Source: JBOGFC01 sp050742155 (GTDB taxonomy: Bacteria > Actinomycetota > Acidimicrobiia > Spongiisociales > JALYHC01). Taken from it: a stretch of 10,853 nt of DNA. The stretch covers positions 1 to 10,853 of the forward strand of contig JBOGFC010000094.1 in assembly GCA_050742155.1 (NCBI GenBank), in the 5' to 3' direction. The stretch's first letter is position 1; each line of letters begins with the position of its first letter. Under the pieces are notes generated by a model. That model worked only from the letters and a program-made list of their open reading frames with translations, made no database searches and had not been told where the DNA came from. Position numbers and translations under genes: made by a program. Positions 1 through 6,353 of this stretch are shown one piece after another.

Positions 1-18
1 GGCCGAGCCCACTTGACT

Positions 19-55
19 CCTCCCCCTCAGGGGGAGGGTTGGGGAGGGGGCTCGC
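19..55. repeat. G/C-tract palindromic repeat, copy 1
   Basis: A perfect 8-bp hairpin, CCTCCCCC (19-26), loop TCA (27-29), GGGGGAGG (30-37), is followed by the G tracts GGTTGGGGAGGGGGC. On the minus strand the tract part reads GCCCCCTCCCC, AACCC, TCCCCC. It matches 5125-5149 apart from two single-base insertions, so it is probably one dispersed element present twice in the window. The loop TCA is the stop codon (TGA) of the minus-strand gene at 27-260. There is no T tract, so a rho-independent terminator is not clearly supported, although a terminator role is possible. Confidence 0.6.
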
Positions 56-260
56 CGAGCGGGATGCGCAAGACCAGCTGCTGGTCGTCCACCGACCACT
101 CCGCCGCCCCCACCAGGCTGTAGTCGAGGTAGTCCTGCTCGGCCTGCTCGATGAAGCGCCGCCGCTCCTCCCCCGCCACCGGCGGAAGACCCCGCTCCTT
201 CACCGCCTGGGCCCGTTCGCGGAACCGCCCGATGAACGCATCCACGTCGAACTCGGCCAT
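27..260 (-). CDS. Small hypothetical protein, 77 aa
   Basis: I do not recognise a named family. The ATG at 260 is preceded by a strong Shine-Dalgarno (GGGAGGAG, then ACG before the ATG), which decides this start over the much longer upstream open frame running through the protease gene. The protein is soluble and charged. It begins MAEFDVDAFIGRFRERAQAV, is helical and Arg/Glu-rich to about residue 42 (EERRRFIEQAEQDYLDY), and then has a short probable beta segment (QQLVLRIPLGE, 60-70). There is no signal peptide and no transmembrane segment. The last residues (PPPQPSP) are encoded by the G/C-tract repeat, and the stop sits in the repeat's hairpin loop, so the original C-terminus may have been altered by that element. 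It is divergent from the HtrA-like gene, with 58 bp between the two start codons. Confidence 0.75.
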   Translation of the reverse strand: MAEFDVDAFIGRFRERAQAVKERGLPPVAGEERRRFIEQAEQDYLDYSLVGAAEWSVDDQQLVLRIPLGEPPPQPSP

Positions 261-285
261 CGTCTCCTCCCGGATCGACCCTCCC

Positions 286-291
286 AGACTA
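286..291 (-). promoter_or_regulatory. Possible -10 box for the 77-aa gene
   Basis: TAGTCT on the minus strand fits TANNNT and lies 25 nt before the ATG at 260, leaving room for a short leader holding the Shine-Dalgarno. No convincing -35 was seen. It lies back to back with the plus-strand box at 306-311, in a 58-bp divergent spacer. Confidence 0.3.
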
Positions 292-305
292 AAGCGACCT
301 GTTCC

Positions 306-311
306 TAGACT
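306..311 (+). promoter_or_regulatory. -10 box (TAGACT) of the HtrA-like gene, leaderless arrangement
   Basis: TAGACT fits the TANNNT -10 consensus and ends 7 nt before the ATG at 319, the spacing expected if transcription starts at the first base of the start codon. There is no Shine-Dalgarno before this ATG, which fits a leaderless mRNA, a class common in actinomycetes. No good -35 hexamer is seen. Confidence 0.4.
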
Positions 312-318
312 CGCCGCC

Positions 319-1368
319 ATGCGCCCCATCCTCCTGGCTGTGGTCGTGCTCGCCTCGGCCTGCACGCTGGAGTTGCCCGAGGCGGCTCCCCCGACCTCGG
401 CGGGGACCACGCAACCGGTCACGGAGCCACCGGACCTCTCCGAGGTGCGCCTCTTCGACGTCTCGGAGCTGGTCGACTTCGTCCAGGACGGGGTGGTGGG
501 CATCACCGTCACGGCGATCGGCCTCGACATCTTCGCCCAGCCCTTCGAGCAGCAGGGGGCCGGAACCGGGGTGGTCATCGACGACCAGGGCCACATCCTC
601 ACCAATGCCCACGTCGTGCAGGACGCCACCGAAGTCACCGTCTTCTCCCACGACGGGACCGAACGGCCGGCCCAGGTGGTGGGGGTGCGAACTGATCGCG
701 ACCTGGCCCTCATCAAGGTCGAGGAGGCCGCCGGGCTCACGCCGCTCCCGCTCGGGAACAGCACGGAGCTGGAGGTGGGCGACCCGGTGGTGGCCATCGG
801 GAACGCCCTCGGCCTGGGGGACGAGCCCACCGTCTCGGTGGGGATCGTCTCGGCCAAGGATCGAGCGCTCACCGCCCAGACCGGGGAGGTCCTGGAGGGC
901 CTCATTCAGACCGACGCGGCCATCAACCCCGGTAACTCGGGTGGGCCGCTCCTCAATGAGAGAGGGGAGGTGGTGGGCATCAACACCGCCATCATCCAGG
1001 GCGCTCAGAACCTCGGCTTCGCCATCTCGGTCGATGCCGCCCGGTCCACCATCGAGGCGCTCGTGGCCGGGATCGGGGAGTCCTTCCTGGGTGTCTCGGT
1101 GACCACCAACAATCCCCAGCTCGCCGCCGAGGTGGGCCTGGCGGTGCAGACGGGGGCGGTGGTGGTGCAGGTGCAGGGAGGCAGCCCGGCCGACCAGGCC
1201 GGCCTGCAACAGGCCGACGTGATCGTGGAAGCCGGCGGCCAACCGGTGGAGAGCTCTCAGGACCTCATCGACATCATCGCCTCACGGCAACCCGGCCAGA
1301 CCATGCAGATGACCGTGGTCCGCGCCTCGGCGGAGCTATCGATCGAGGCGACCCTGGGCGAGACGTAG
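319..1368 (+). CDS. htrA: HtrA/DegP-type serine protease with one PDZ domain, predicted lipoprotein
   Basis: A 349-residue trypsin-like (S1C) envelope protease that would degrade or refold damaged secreted proteins outside the membrane. The start at 319 gives a short hydrophobic signal ending LASAC, so Cys15 is the likely lipidated residue. The lipobox is slightly off consensus, with Ala at -3. A Pro/Thr-rich linker runs to about residue 40. The protease domain occupies about 55-245, with the whole triad visible: His98 in TNAHVV, Asp128 in DRDLALIKV and Ser207 in NPGNSGGP. A single PDZ domain fills about 255-346 (FLGVS, GSPADQAGLQQADVI). Upstream in-frame codons belong to a shadow of the divergent gene. 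It ends convergently with dnaE, and its TAG stop is the first base triplet of a hairpin repeat. The family call is firm; the membrane anchoring mode is inference. Confidence 0.93.
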   Translation: MRPILLAVVVLASACTLELPEAAPPTSAGTTQPVTEPPDLSEVRLFDVSELVDFVQDGVVGITVTAIGLDIFAQPFEQQGAGTGVVIDDQGHILTNAHVVQDATEVTVFSHDGTERPAQVVGVRTDRDLALIKVEEAAGLTPLPLGNSTELEVGDPVVAIGNALGLGDEPTVSVGIVSAKDRALTAQTGEVLEGLIQTDAAINPGNSGGPLLNERGEVVGINTAIIQGAQNLGFAISVDAARSTIEALVAGIGESFLGVSVTTNNPQLAAEVGLAVQTGAVVVQVQGGSPADQAGLQQADVIVEAGGQPVESSQDLIDIIASRQPGQTMQMTVVRASAELSIEATLGET

Positions 1369-1390
1369 GGGTCGCCGGCAGGCGACCCGC
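1366..1390 (+). repeat. Hairpin repeat overlapping the stop codon of the HtrA-like gene
   Basis: TAG is followed by GGGTCGCC (1369-1376), loop GGCA, GGCGACCC (1381-1388): a perfect 8-bp stem starting right after the stop. It is closely related in inverted orientation to 1412-1436; both read TAGGGG-Y-CGCC-loop-GGCG-R-CCCGC. It may end transcription of htrA, but there is no T tract. Confidence 0.6.
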
Positions 1391-1411
1391 GATGCGCGAC
1401 CGGTGACCGAC

Positions 1412-1436
1412 TGCGGGCCGCCGCAGGCGGCCCCTA
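1412..1436 (-). repeat. Hairpin repeat overlapping the dnaE stop codon
   Basis: On the minus strand, the dnaE TAG (1436-1434) is followed by GGGCCGCC, loop TGC, GGCGGCCC (plus-strand arms 1415-1422 and 1426-1433), a perfect 8-bp stem. It is the inverted partner of 1366-1390, separated by 21 bp. The two differ mainly by a compensatory pair change (T-A to C-G) in the stem and by the loop, as expected for copies of one palindromic dispersed repeat. A terminator role is possible but lacks a T tract. Confidence 0.6.
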
Positions 1437-4400
1437 CAGCACCGCCTTGGGGCCGAACAGCTCCCGTAGCTCGGCGTAGAGGGCGGTGCGGGGCTCCACC
1501 CGGTGCTGGTCCCCCAGGCGAACCACCTTGTGGCCCCCCTCGCTCACCATGTGCAGGAAGACCGGCGCCGGGCCGGGGTGATTGACCAGCACCTCCTTGA
1601 GCTGGCGCACCCGGTCGGGCGAGAGGGCGGTGGCCGACACCTGGACCCGCACTCTGTGATCGGCCCGTAGCTCGGGCTCCCGCACCTGTTGGGCGACCAG
1701 CTTGAGGTCGTCGCCCCGGTGGTCGAGACGGCCGCTCACCACCACGATGGCGTCTTCCCGGATCAACGCCCCGGCCTCGGCCACGGTGCGCGGGAAGCAC
1801 ACCACCTCGATGGTGCCCTCCAGGTCCTCCAACTGGAAGAAGACCATCGGCTCGCCGTTGCGAGTGACCCGGCGGGTGATGGTGCCGACCGTGCCGCCGA
1901 TGGTCACGGTGGTCCCGTCCTCCATCTCCCAGAGGTCCGGCACGGCGCAGGTCACCAGGGGCCGCAGCGCACCCTCCAGCCCCAGCAGCGGGTGATCGGA
2001 GACGTAGAGCCCCAGCATCTCCTTCTCGAAGGCCAGCAGGGTGCGCTTGTCCCACTCCACCTCGGGGATCGACAGCGCGCCCGGTTGCACGGCCGCCTCC
2101 TGGCTGTCGAACAGGCCGAACTGTCCGTTCTCCTCGTTTCGGCGGCGGACCACGGTGGCCTCCACGATCTGGTCGTAGACCAGCGCCAGACCCTTGCGAG
2201 GATGGCCCAGACCGTCGAACGCCCCGGCCTTGATGAGCGACTCCACCGTACGGCGGTTGAGGACGCCGGTGTCCACCCGGTCGACGAAGTCCTGGAAGTC
2301 GGTGAACGGCCCCCCCTTGGCACGTTCCTGCAAGACCAGCTCGGTGACCGCCTCGCCGACGTTGCGGATCGCCGAGAGGCCGAAGGGGATGGCCCCCTCC
2401 CGGGCCACGAAGTCCGACTCGGACCGGTTGATATCCGGCACCAGGACTTTCACTCCCAGCGACCGGCACTCGGCCAGGTAGAGGGCGGTGCGGTCCTTGT
2501 CCCGCTTGACCGAGGTGAGCAGGGCGGCCATGTACTCGGCCGGGTGGTGGGCCTTGAGCCAGGCGGTCTGGTAGGCGACCAGGGCATAGGGAGCGCTATG
2601 ACCCTTGGGGAAGCCGTATCCGGCGAAGTGCTCGACCAGCCGAAAGAGGCTGCGGGCCAGCTCCTCCGGGTGACCCTTGGCCAGGCAGCCCCGCACGAAC
2701 TTCTCTTCCTGGCGGGCCATCACCGAGCGGATCTTCTTGCCCATCGCCTGGCGGAGCTCGTCGCCCTCGACCATCGTGAAGCCGGCCATCACCTGGGCCA
2801 CCTGCATGACCTGCTCCTGGTACACCATGATCCCGTAGGTGTCGCTCAGCACCGGCTCCAGCTCGGGATGGGGGTACTCGACGGCCTTCCGGCCGTTCTT
2901 GCGCTCGGTGTACTCGTTGTGCATCCCGGCCCCCATCGGCCCGGGCCGATAGAGGGCCACCAGGGCCACCAGATCGGTGAAGCGGTCCGGTCGCAGACTG
3001 CGCATCAGGGCCCGCATGGCCGACCCTTCCAGCTGGAAGATCCCCATCGAGTCGCCCCGTTGCAGCATCTCGTAGACGGCCGGGTCGTCGAGCGGGATGT
3101 GGTCGATGTCCACCCGCTCCCCGGTGTTCTCCTCGATGAGCTCCAGGGCCCGCTCGATGGTGGACAGGTTGCGGAGGCCGAGGAAGTCCATCTTGAGAAG
3201 GCCCAGCTCCTCGATGCCGTGCATCTCGTACTGGGTGACCAGCTCACCGTCGTCTCCCTTGCGCTGCACGGGGACCAGCTCGGTGAGGGGCTCGGGTGAG
3301 ATCACCACCGCGGCGGCGTGGATGGAGTCCTGCCGTCGCAGCCCCTCGAGGCCACGGGCGGTATCGATCACCCGACGCACGTCGGGATCGGCCGCGTAGA
3401 CCTCCCGCAGGGGGGCGGCGTTGCCGTAGAAGTCCCGCACGGTCGGCTCGGCCTCGGGCCCGGCCGGCTCCAGGCACTGGGCGAGGGTGGCCTCCACCCC
3501 CAGGATGGCGGGCGGCATCATCTTGGCGGTCCGGTCCCCGAGGCCGTAGGGGTAGCCGAGCACCCGGGCGGCGTCGCGCACCGCCTGGCGACCCTTGATG
3601 GTGGAGAAGGTGACGATCTGGGCCACGTGCTCCGACCCATAGCGCTCGGCGGCATAGCGGATCACCTCTCCCCGATAGCGCTCGTCGAAGTCCATGTCGA
3701 TGTCGGGCATCTGGCGGCGTCCGGGGTTCAGGAAGCGATCGAAGATCAGCCCGTACTCGAGCGGGTCGAGGCCGGTGATGCCCAGGCAATAGGAGACGAT
3801 GGCACTGGCGGCGCTCCCCCGTCCCGGCCCGGTCCGGATGCCCCGGCTGTGGGCGTAGCGGATCAGGTCCCAGACGATCAGGAAGTAGGCCGGAAAGCCC
3901 ATCTCCTCGATCACCCCGAGCTCGTAGCCGATGCGCTCCTGCACCTCGGTGGAGAGCGGAGCCCCGTAGCGCCGGTGGGCTCCCTCCAGCACCAGCTGGC
4001 GCAGGTAGGAGGTCTCGGTATGGCCTGGCGGGACCGGGAAGCTGGGAAGCAGGATGCGCCCGAACTCCAGCTCGACGTCGGCCCGCTCGGCCACCCACAA
4101 GGTGTTGTCACAGGCCTCCGGATAGAGATCAGCCGGGAAGCGAGCCCGCATCTCGGCGGCGCTCTTCAGGTAGAACTCCTGGGCGTCGAAGCGGAGCCGG
4201 TCGGGCTCGTCGATGTTCGAGCCGGTCTGGATGCAGAGCAACACGTCGTGGGTCTCCGCCTCCCGCCGGTAGGTGTAGTGGGAGTCGTTGGTGGCCAGGA
4301 GGGAAGCTCCGATCTCGTCGGCGATCCGCACCAAGTCGGGAAGGATGCGCCGCTGCGCCTCCAGGCCGTGGTCCTGGATCTCGATGAAGAAGTTGTCCGG

Positions 4401-4952
4401 GCCGAAGATCTCCTGGTAGAGGGCGGCCGCCTGCCGGGCCGCCTGGTAGTCGCGGACCCCACCCACGTTGCCCTCCTCGTGAGAGGCGTCCGGGGCGAGG
4501 CGCTGGGCGACCGGCCCGCCCAGGCAGCCGGAGGTGGCGATGATGCCTTCGGCGTGCTCGGCGAGCAGCTCGGCGTCCATGCGAGGCTTGTAATAGAAGC
4601 CCTCCAGGAAGGCACGGCTGGCCAGCTTCATCAGGTTGCGGTAGCCGGTCGAGTTCTCGGCCAGGAGGGTCAGGTGATAGCGAACGTCCTCTCGGCGGGG
4701 GGGCCGGTCGAAGCGGGAGCCGGGGGTGAGGTAGGCCTCCATACCCAAGATCGGCTTGATGCCGGCCTCCCGGGCCGCCTTGTAGAAATCGAGCACCCCG
4801 TAGAGCACGCCATGGTCGGTGATGGCCACGGCCGGCTGGCCGTCGGCCTGGGCGGCCGCCACCACGTCCCGCACCCGGGCCGCCCCGTCCAGCATGGAGA
4901 ACTCGGTGTGCAGATGGAGATGGACGAAGCTCGATTCCCGAATGACACCCAT
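1434..4952 (-). CDS. dnaE: DNA polymerase III alpha subunit (DnaE1 type)
   Basis: A 1172-residue replicative polymerase, normal length for DnaE1. The order is: PHP domain (about 6-280), C-family palm and fingers (about 290-830), helix-hairpin-helix region (about 830-930) and OB fold (about 1010-1095). Nine candidate PHP metal ligands are all present: H11, H13, D22, H47, E72, H93, C143, D223 and H225. Polymerase aspartates are D419 and D421 (PDIDMDFDE) and D589 (LLKMDFLGLRNL). QFGLF at 944-948 fits the sliding-clamp-binding pentapeptide. The ATG at 4952 puts SSFVHLHLH close to the N-terminus, as in the family; an ATG five codons upstream (4967) is possible. No Shine-Dalgarno precedes either; a TATGGT box 10 nt upstream of 4952 suggests a nearly leaderless mRNA. 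It is convergent with htrA and divergent from pfkA. Confidence 0.97.
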   Translation of the reverse strand: MGVIRESSFVHLHLHTEFSMLDGAARVRDVVAAAQADGQPAVAITDHGVLYGVLDFYKAAREAGIKPILGMEAYLTPGSRFDRPPRREDVRYHLTLLAENSTGYRNLMKLASRAFLEGFYYKPRMDAELLAEHAEGIIATSGCLGGPVAQRLAPDASHEEGNVGGVRDYQAARQAAALYQEIFGPDNFFIEIQDHGLEAQRRILPDLVRIADEIGASLLATNDSHYTYRREAETHDVLLCIQTGSNIDEPDRLRFDAQEFYLKSAAEMRARFPADLYPEACDNTLWVAERADVELEFGRILLPSFPVPPGHTETSYLRQLVLEGAHRRYGAPLSTEVQERIGYELGVIEEMGFPAYFLIVWDLIRYAHSRGIRTGPGRGSAASAIVSYCLGITGLDPLEYGLIFDRFLNPGRRQMPDIDMDFDERYRGEVIRYAAERYGSEHVAQIVTFSTIKGRQAVRDAARVLGYPYGLGDRTAKMMPPAILGVEATLAQCLEPAGPEAEPTVRDFYGNAAPLREVYAADPDVRRVIDTARGLEGLRRQDSIHAAAVVISPEPLTELVPVQRKGDDGELVTQYEMHGIEELGLLKMDFLGLRNLSTIERALELIEENTGERVDIDHIPLDDPAVYEMLQRGDSMGIFQLEGSAMRALMRSLRPDRFTDLVALVALYRPGPMGAGMHNEYTERKNGRKAVEYPHPELEPVLSDTYGIMVYQEQVMQVAQVMAGFTMVEGDELRQAMGKKIRSVMARQEEKFVRGCLAKGHPEELARSLFRLVEHFAGYGFPKGHSAPYALVAYQTAWLKAHHPAEYMAALLTSVKRDKDRTALYLAECRSLGVKVLVPDINRSESDFVAREGAIPFGLSAIRNVGEAVTELVLQERAKGGPFTDFQDFVDRVDTGVLNRRTVESLIKAGAFDGLGHPRKGLALVYDQIVEATVVRRRNEENGQFGLFDSQEAAVQPGALSIPEVEWDKRTLLAFEKEMLGLYVSDHPLLGLEGALRPLVTCAVPDLWEMEDGTTVTIGGTVGTITRRVTRNGEPMVFFQLEDLEGTIEVVCFPRTVAEAGALIREDAIVVVSGRLDHRGDDLKLVAQQVREPELRADHRVRVQVSATALSPDRVRQLKEVLVNHPGPAPVFLHMVSEGGHKVVRLGDQHRVEPRTALYAELRELFGPKAVL

Positions 4953-4962
4953 GCAATTCGGC

Positions 4963-4968
4963 ACCATA
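4963..4968 (-). promoter_or_regulatory. Possible -10 box (TATGGT) for dnaE
   Basis: On the minus strand TATGGT fits TANNNT, 10 nt before the ATG at 4952, with no Shine-Dalgarno between. A weak -35-like CCGACA lies upstream but at only 14 bp spacing. If it is used, the upstream ATG at 4967 would be excluded because it lies inside the box, supporting the 4952 start. Confidence 0.3.
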
Positions 4969-5053
4969 CCAGCGGCGATCGCTGTCGGCTGTCCATTGGG
5001 GCAGCCGCGAAATCCTTGCCTCCCCGGTCTTGGCCTGCCAACCTGGGTGACGA

Positions 5054-5139
5054 GTTCGGGGAGGTGAGGCCCAGCTCGACCTGAGCCCCCTGGCGTCCGC
5101 CCCAAGCGCCGCAAGGTCGACCCCGCCCCCTCCCCGAAC
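5054..5139. other. Nested inverted repeat in the dnaE-pfkA spacer
   Basis: Outer 11-bp perfect arms, GTTCGGGGAGG (5054-5064) and CCTCCCCGAAC (5129-5139), enclose inner 7-bp arms TCGACCT (5076-5082) and AGGTCGA (5114-5120), which enclose GGCG (5092-5095) and CGCC (5107-5110). The three stems are co-linear, so an elongated RNA hairpin or cruciform is possible. The G/C-skewed composition makes chance pairing likelier than in average DNA, and the outer right arm overlaps repeat copy 2. Confidence 0.3.
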
Positions 5140-5149
5140 CCCTCCCCCG
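5125..5149. repeat. G/C-tract repeat, copy 2
   Basis: GCCCCCTCCCCGAACCCC followed by TCCCCCG matches the minus-strand reading of 30-51 except for two single-base insertions. This copy lacks the perfect hairpin of copy 1. It sits just upstream of the first GAACCTAAGGTT palindrome. The rest of the 4953-5210 spacer holds no gene that I can support. Confidence 0.5.
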
Positions 5150-5152
5150 GGC

Positions 5153-5165
5153 GAACCTAAGGTTT
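5153..5165. promoter_or_regulatory. Palindromic operator candidate, copy 1
   Basis: GAACCTAAGGTTT is 12 of 13 bases identical to the perfect palindrome 36 bp downstream. It also carries a TAAGGT box followed closely by an ATG (5168) that opens no recognisable gene, so the pair may have arisen by tandem duplication of the promoter segment. Confidence 0.45.
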
Positions 5166-5188
5166 CTATGAACGCGAGACGTTCGCTA

Positions 5189-5201
5189 GAACCTAAGGTT
5201 C
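5189..5201. promoter_or_regulatory. Palindromic operator candidate, copy 2, overlapping the pfkA -10
   Basis: GAACCT-A-AGGTTC is a perfect 13-bp palindrome with 6-bp arms. It covers the predicted -10 box (5194-5199) of pfkA, where a bound repressor would block RNA polymerase. The regulator is not encoded in this window and I do not recognise the site. Confidence 0.5.
5194..5199 (+). promoter_or_regulatory. -10 box (TAAGGT) of pfkA-ndh
   Basis: TAAGGT fits TANNNT and ends 11 nt before the pfkA ATG (5211). No Shine-Dalgarno is present, so a leaderless or very short-leader mRNA is likely. No clear -35 is seen. Confidence 0.4.
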
Positions 5202-5210
5202 GCAATTCGA

Positions 5211-6353
5211 ATGAAGATCGGCATCCTCACCGGCGGGGGCGATGTTCCGGGGCTCAACGCTTGTATCAAGGCGGTGGTCGAGCGGTCCGCCGAGCAGGGC
5301 CATTCGGTGCTCGGGATCAAGCGTGGGTGGGCCGGCCTCCTCCACTGCCGGCCCGACGACCCGGCCTCGGTCGACGAATGGATCAGGCCGCTCGACCGAG
5401 GGGTGGTGCGCACCATCGATCGGACCGGAGGGACCATGCTCCACACCTCCCGTACCAACCCGGCCCGGGTGGGATCCAACGACGCACCCCCCTTCCTGGT
5501 GCCGGGCGGCGAAGAGCCGTACGACTTCACCGCCCACGTACTGGGAGTGATCGAGGCGCTGGGGATCGACGTGCTGGTCCCCATCGGGGGCGACGACACC
5601 CTCACCTACGCGGTCCGCCTCCACGAGGAAGGGGTTCCGGTGGTGGCCATCCCCAAGACCATGGACAACGACGTGCACGGCACGGATTACTGCATCGGGT
5701 TCTCCACCGCCGTCTCCCGCAGCGTGGGCTTCATCCACAGCCTGCGCACCTCCGCCGGCTCCCACGAGCGGCTGGTCGTGGTGGAGCTGTTCGGCCGCTA
5801 CAGCGGGGAGACCTCCCTGGTGGCCGCCTACCTGGCCTGGGTGGACCGGGCCGTCATCTCGGAGGTGCCCTTCGACGTGGAGCGGCTGGCCCGGCTGCTC
5901 ATGGAGGACAAGCGGGCCAACCCCAGCAACTACGCCATGGTGACCATCTCCGAGGGGGCGCAGCTGCTGGGTGGGGGCCTGGTGGCGGGCTCGGAGGAGG
6001 ACGCTTACGGCCACCGCAAGCTGGGTGGGATCGGCGCGCTGACCGGCGAGATGCTCCGGGAGATCACCGGCCAGGGGATCATCTACCAGCAGCCCGCCTA
6101 CCTGATGCGCTCGGGCAGCCCCGACTCGCTCGATCTCATGGTGGCCATGAACTACGCGGTGATGGCCGCCGACCTGGCGGCGGAGGGCGCCTCCGGCCGC
6201 ATGGTCGCCCTGCACGGCGGTACGTACACGAACGTTCCGATCACTGCCACCCGGGAGGGCGTCAAGCGGGTCGACGTCGATGAGCTCTACGACGTCGACA
6301 CCTACCGCCCCAAGGTGCGGCGGGTGGACGGCAAGCCCATGTTCCTCTATTAG
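5211..6353 (+). CDS. pfkA: 6-phosphofructokinase, pyrophosphate-type active site
   Basis: A 380-residue phosphofructokinase that phosphorylates fructose 6-phosphate in glycolysis. Visible motifs are the N-terminal phosphoryl-donor loop GILTGGGDVPGLN (4-16), IGGDDT (125-130), PKTMDND (148-154, catalytic base Asp152), FGRYSG (194-199), SEGA (247-250) and an MRSGSP segment near 299-304. In ATP-dependent enzymes the second and third motifs read GGDG and PGTIDND. Asp129 and Lys149 here are the two residues known to mark pyrophosphate-dependent enzymes, so PPi is the expected donor and the reaction would be reversible. The start is the only ATG that places the glycine loop at the N-terminus; no ribosome site precedes it. 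It abuts ndh (TAG then GTG), so the two are very likely co-transcribed. The family is certain; donor choice is a motif-based inference. Confidence 0.95.
   Translation: MKIGILTGGGDVPGLNACIKAVVERSAEQGHSVLGIKRGWAGLLHCRPDDPASVDEWIRPLDRGVVRTIDRTGGTMLHTSRTNPARVGSNDAPPFLVPGGEEPYDFTAHVLGVIEALGIDVLVPIGGDDTLTYAVRLHEEGVPVVAIPKTMDNDVHGTDYCIGFSTAVSRSVGFIHSLRTSAGSHERLVVVELFGRYSGETSLVAAYLAWVDRAVISEVPFDVERLARLLMEDKRANPSNYAMVTISEGAQLLGGGLVAGSEEDAYGHRKLGGIGALTGEMLREITGQGIIYQQPAYLMRSGSPDSLDLMVAMNYAVMAADLAAEGASGRMVALHGGTYTNVPITATREGVKRVDVDELYDVDTYRPKVRRVDGKPMFLY

Noticed and set aside
1689..5084. Long antisense frames (536 and 588 codons) inside dnaE
   Set aside because: Shadows of a confidently identified polymerase gene; no motifs and no ribosome sites.
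5170..5184. LexA/SOS box (GAACG-N5-CGTTC)
   Set aside because: The actinobacterial and Firmicute SOS box needs GAAC-N4-GTTC; here the half-sites are 7 bp apart.
5168..6283. Alternative gene starting at ATG 5168
   Set aside because: The frame is out of phase with pfkA, Arg/Gly/Pro-rich without motifs, and only reflects the duplicated promoter segment.
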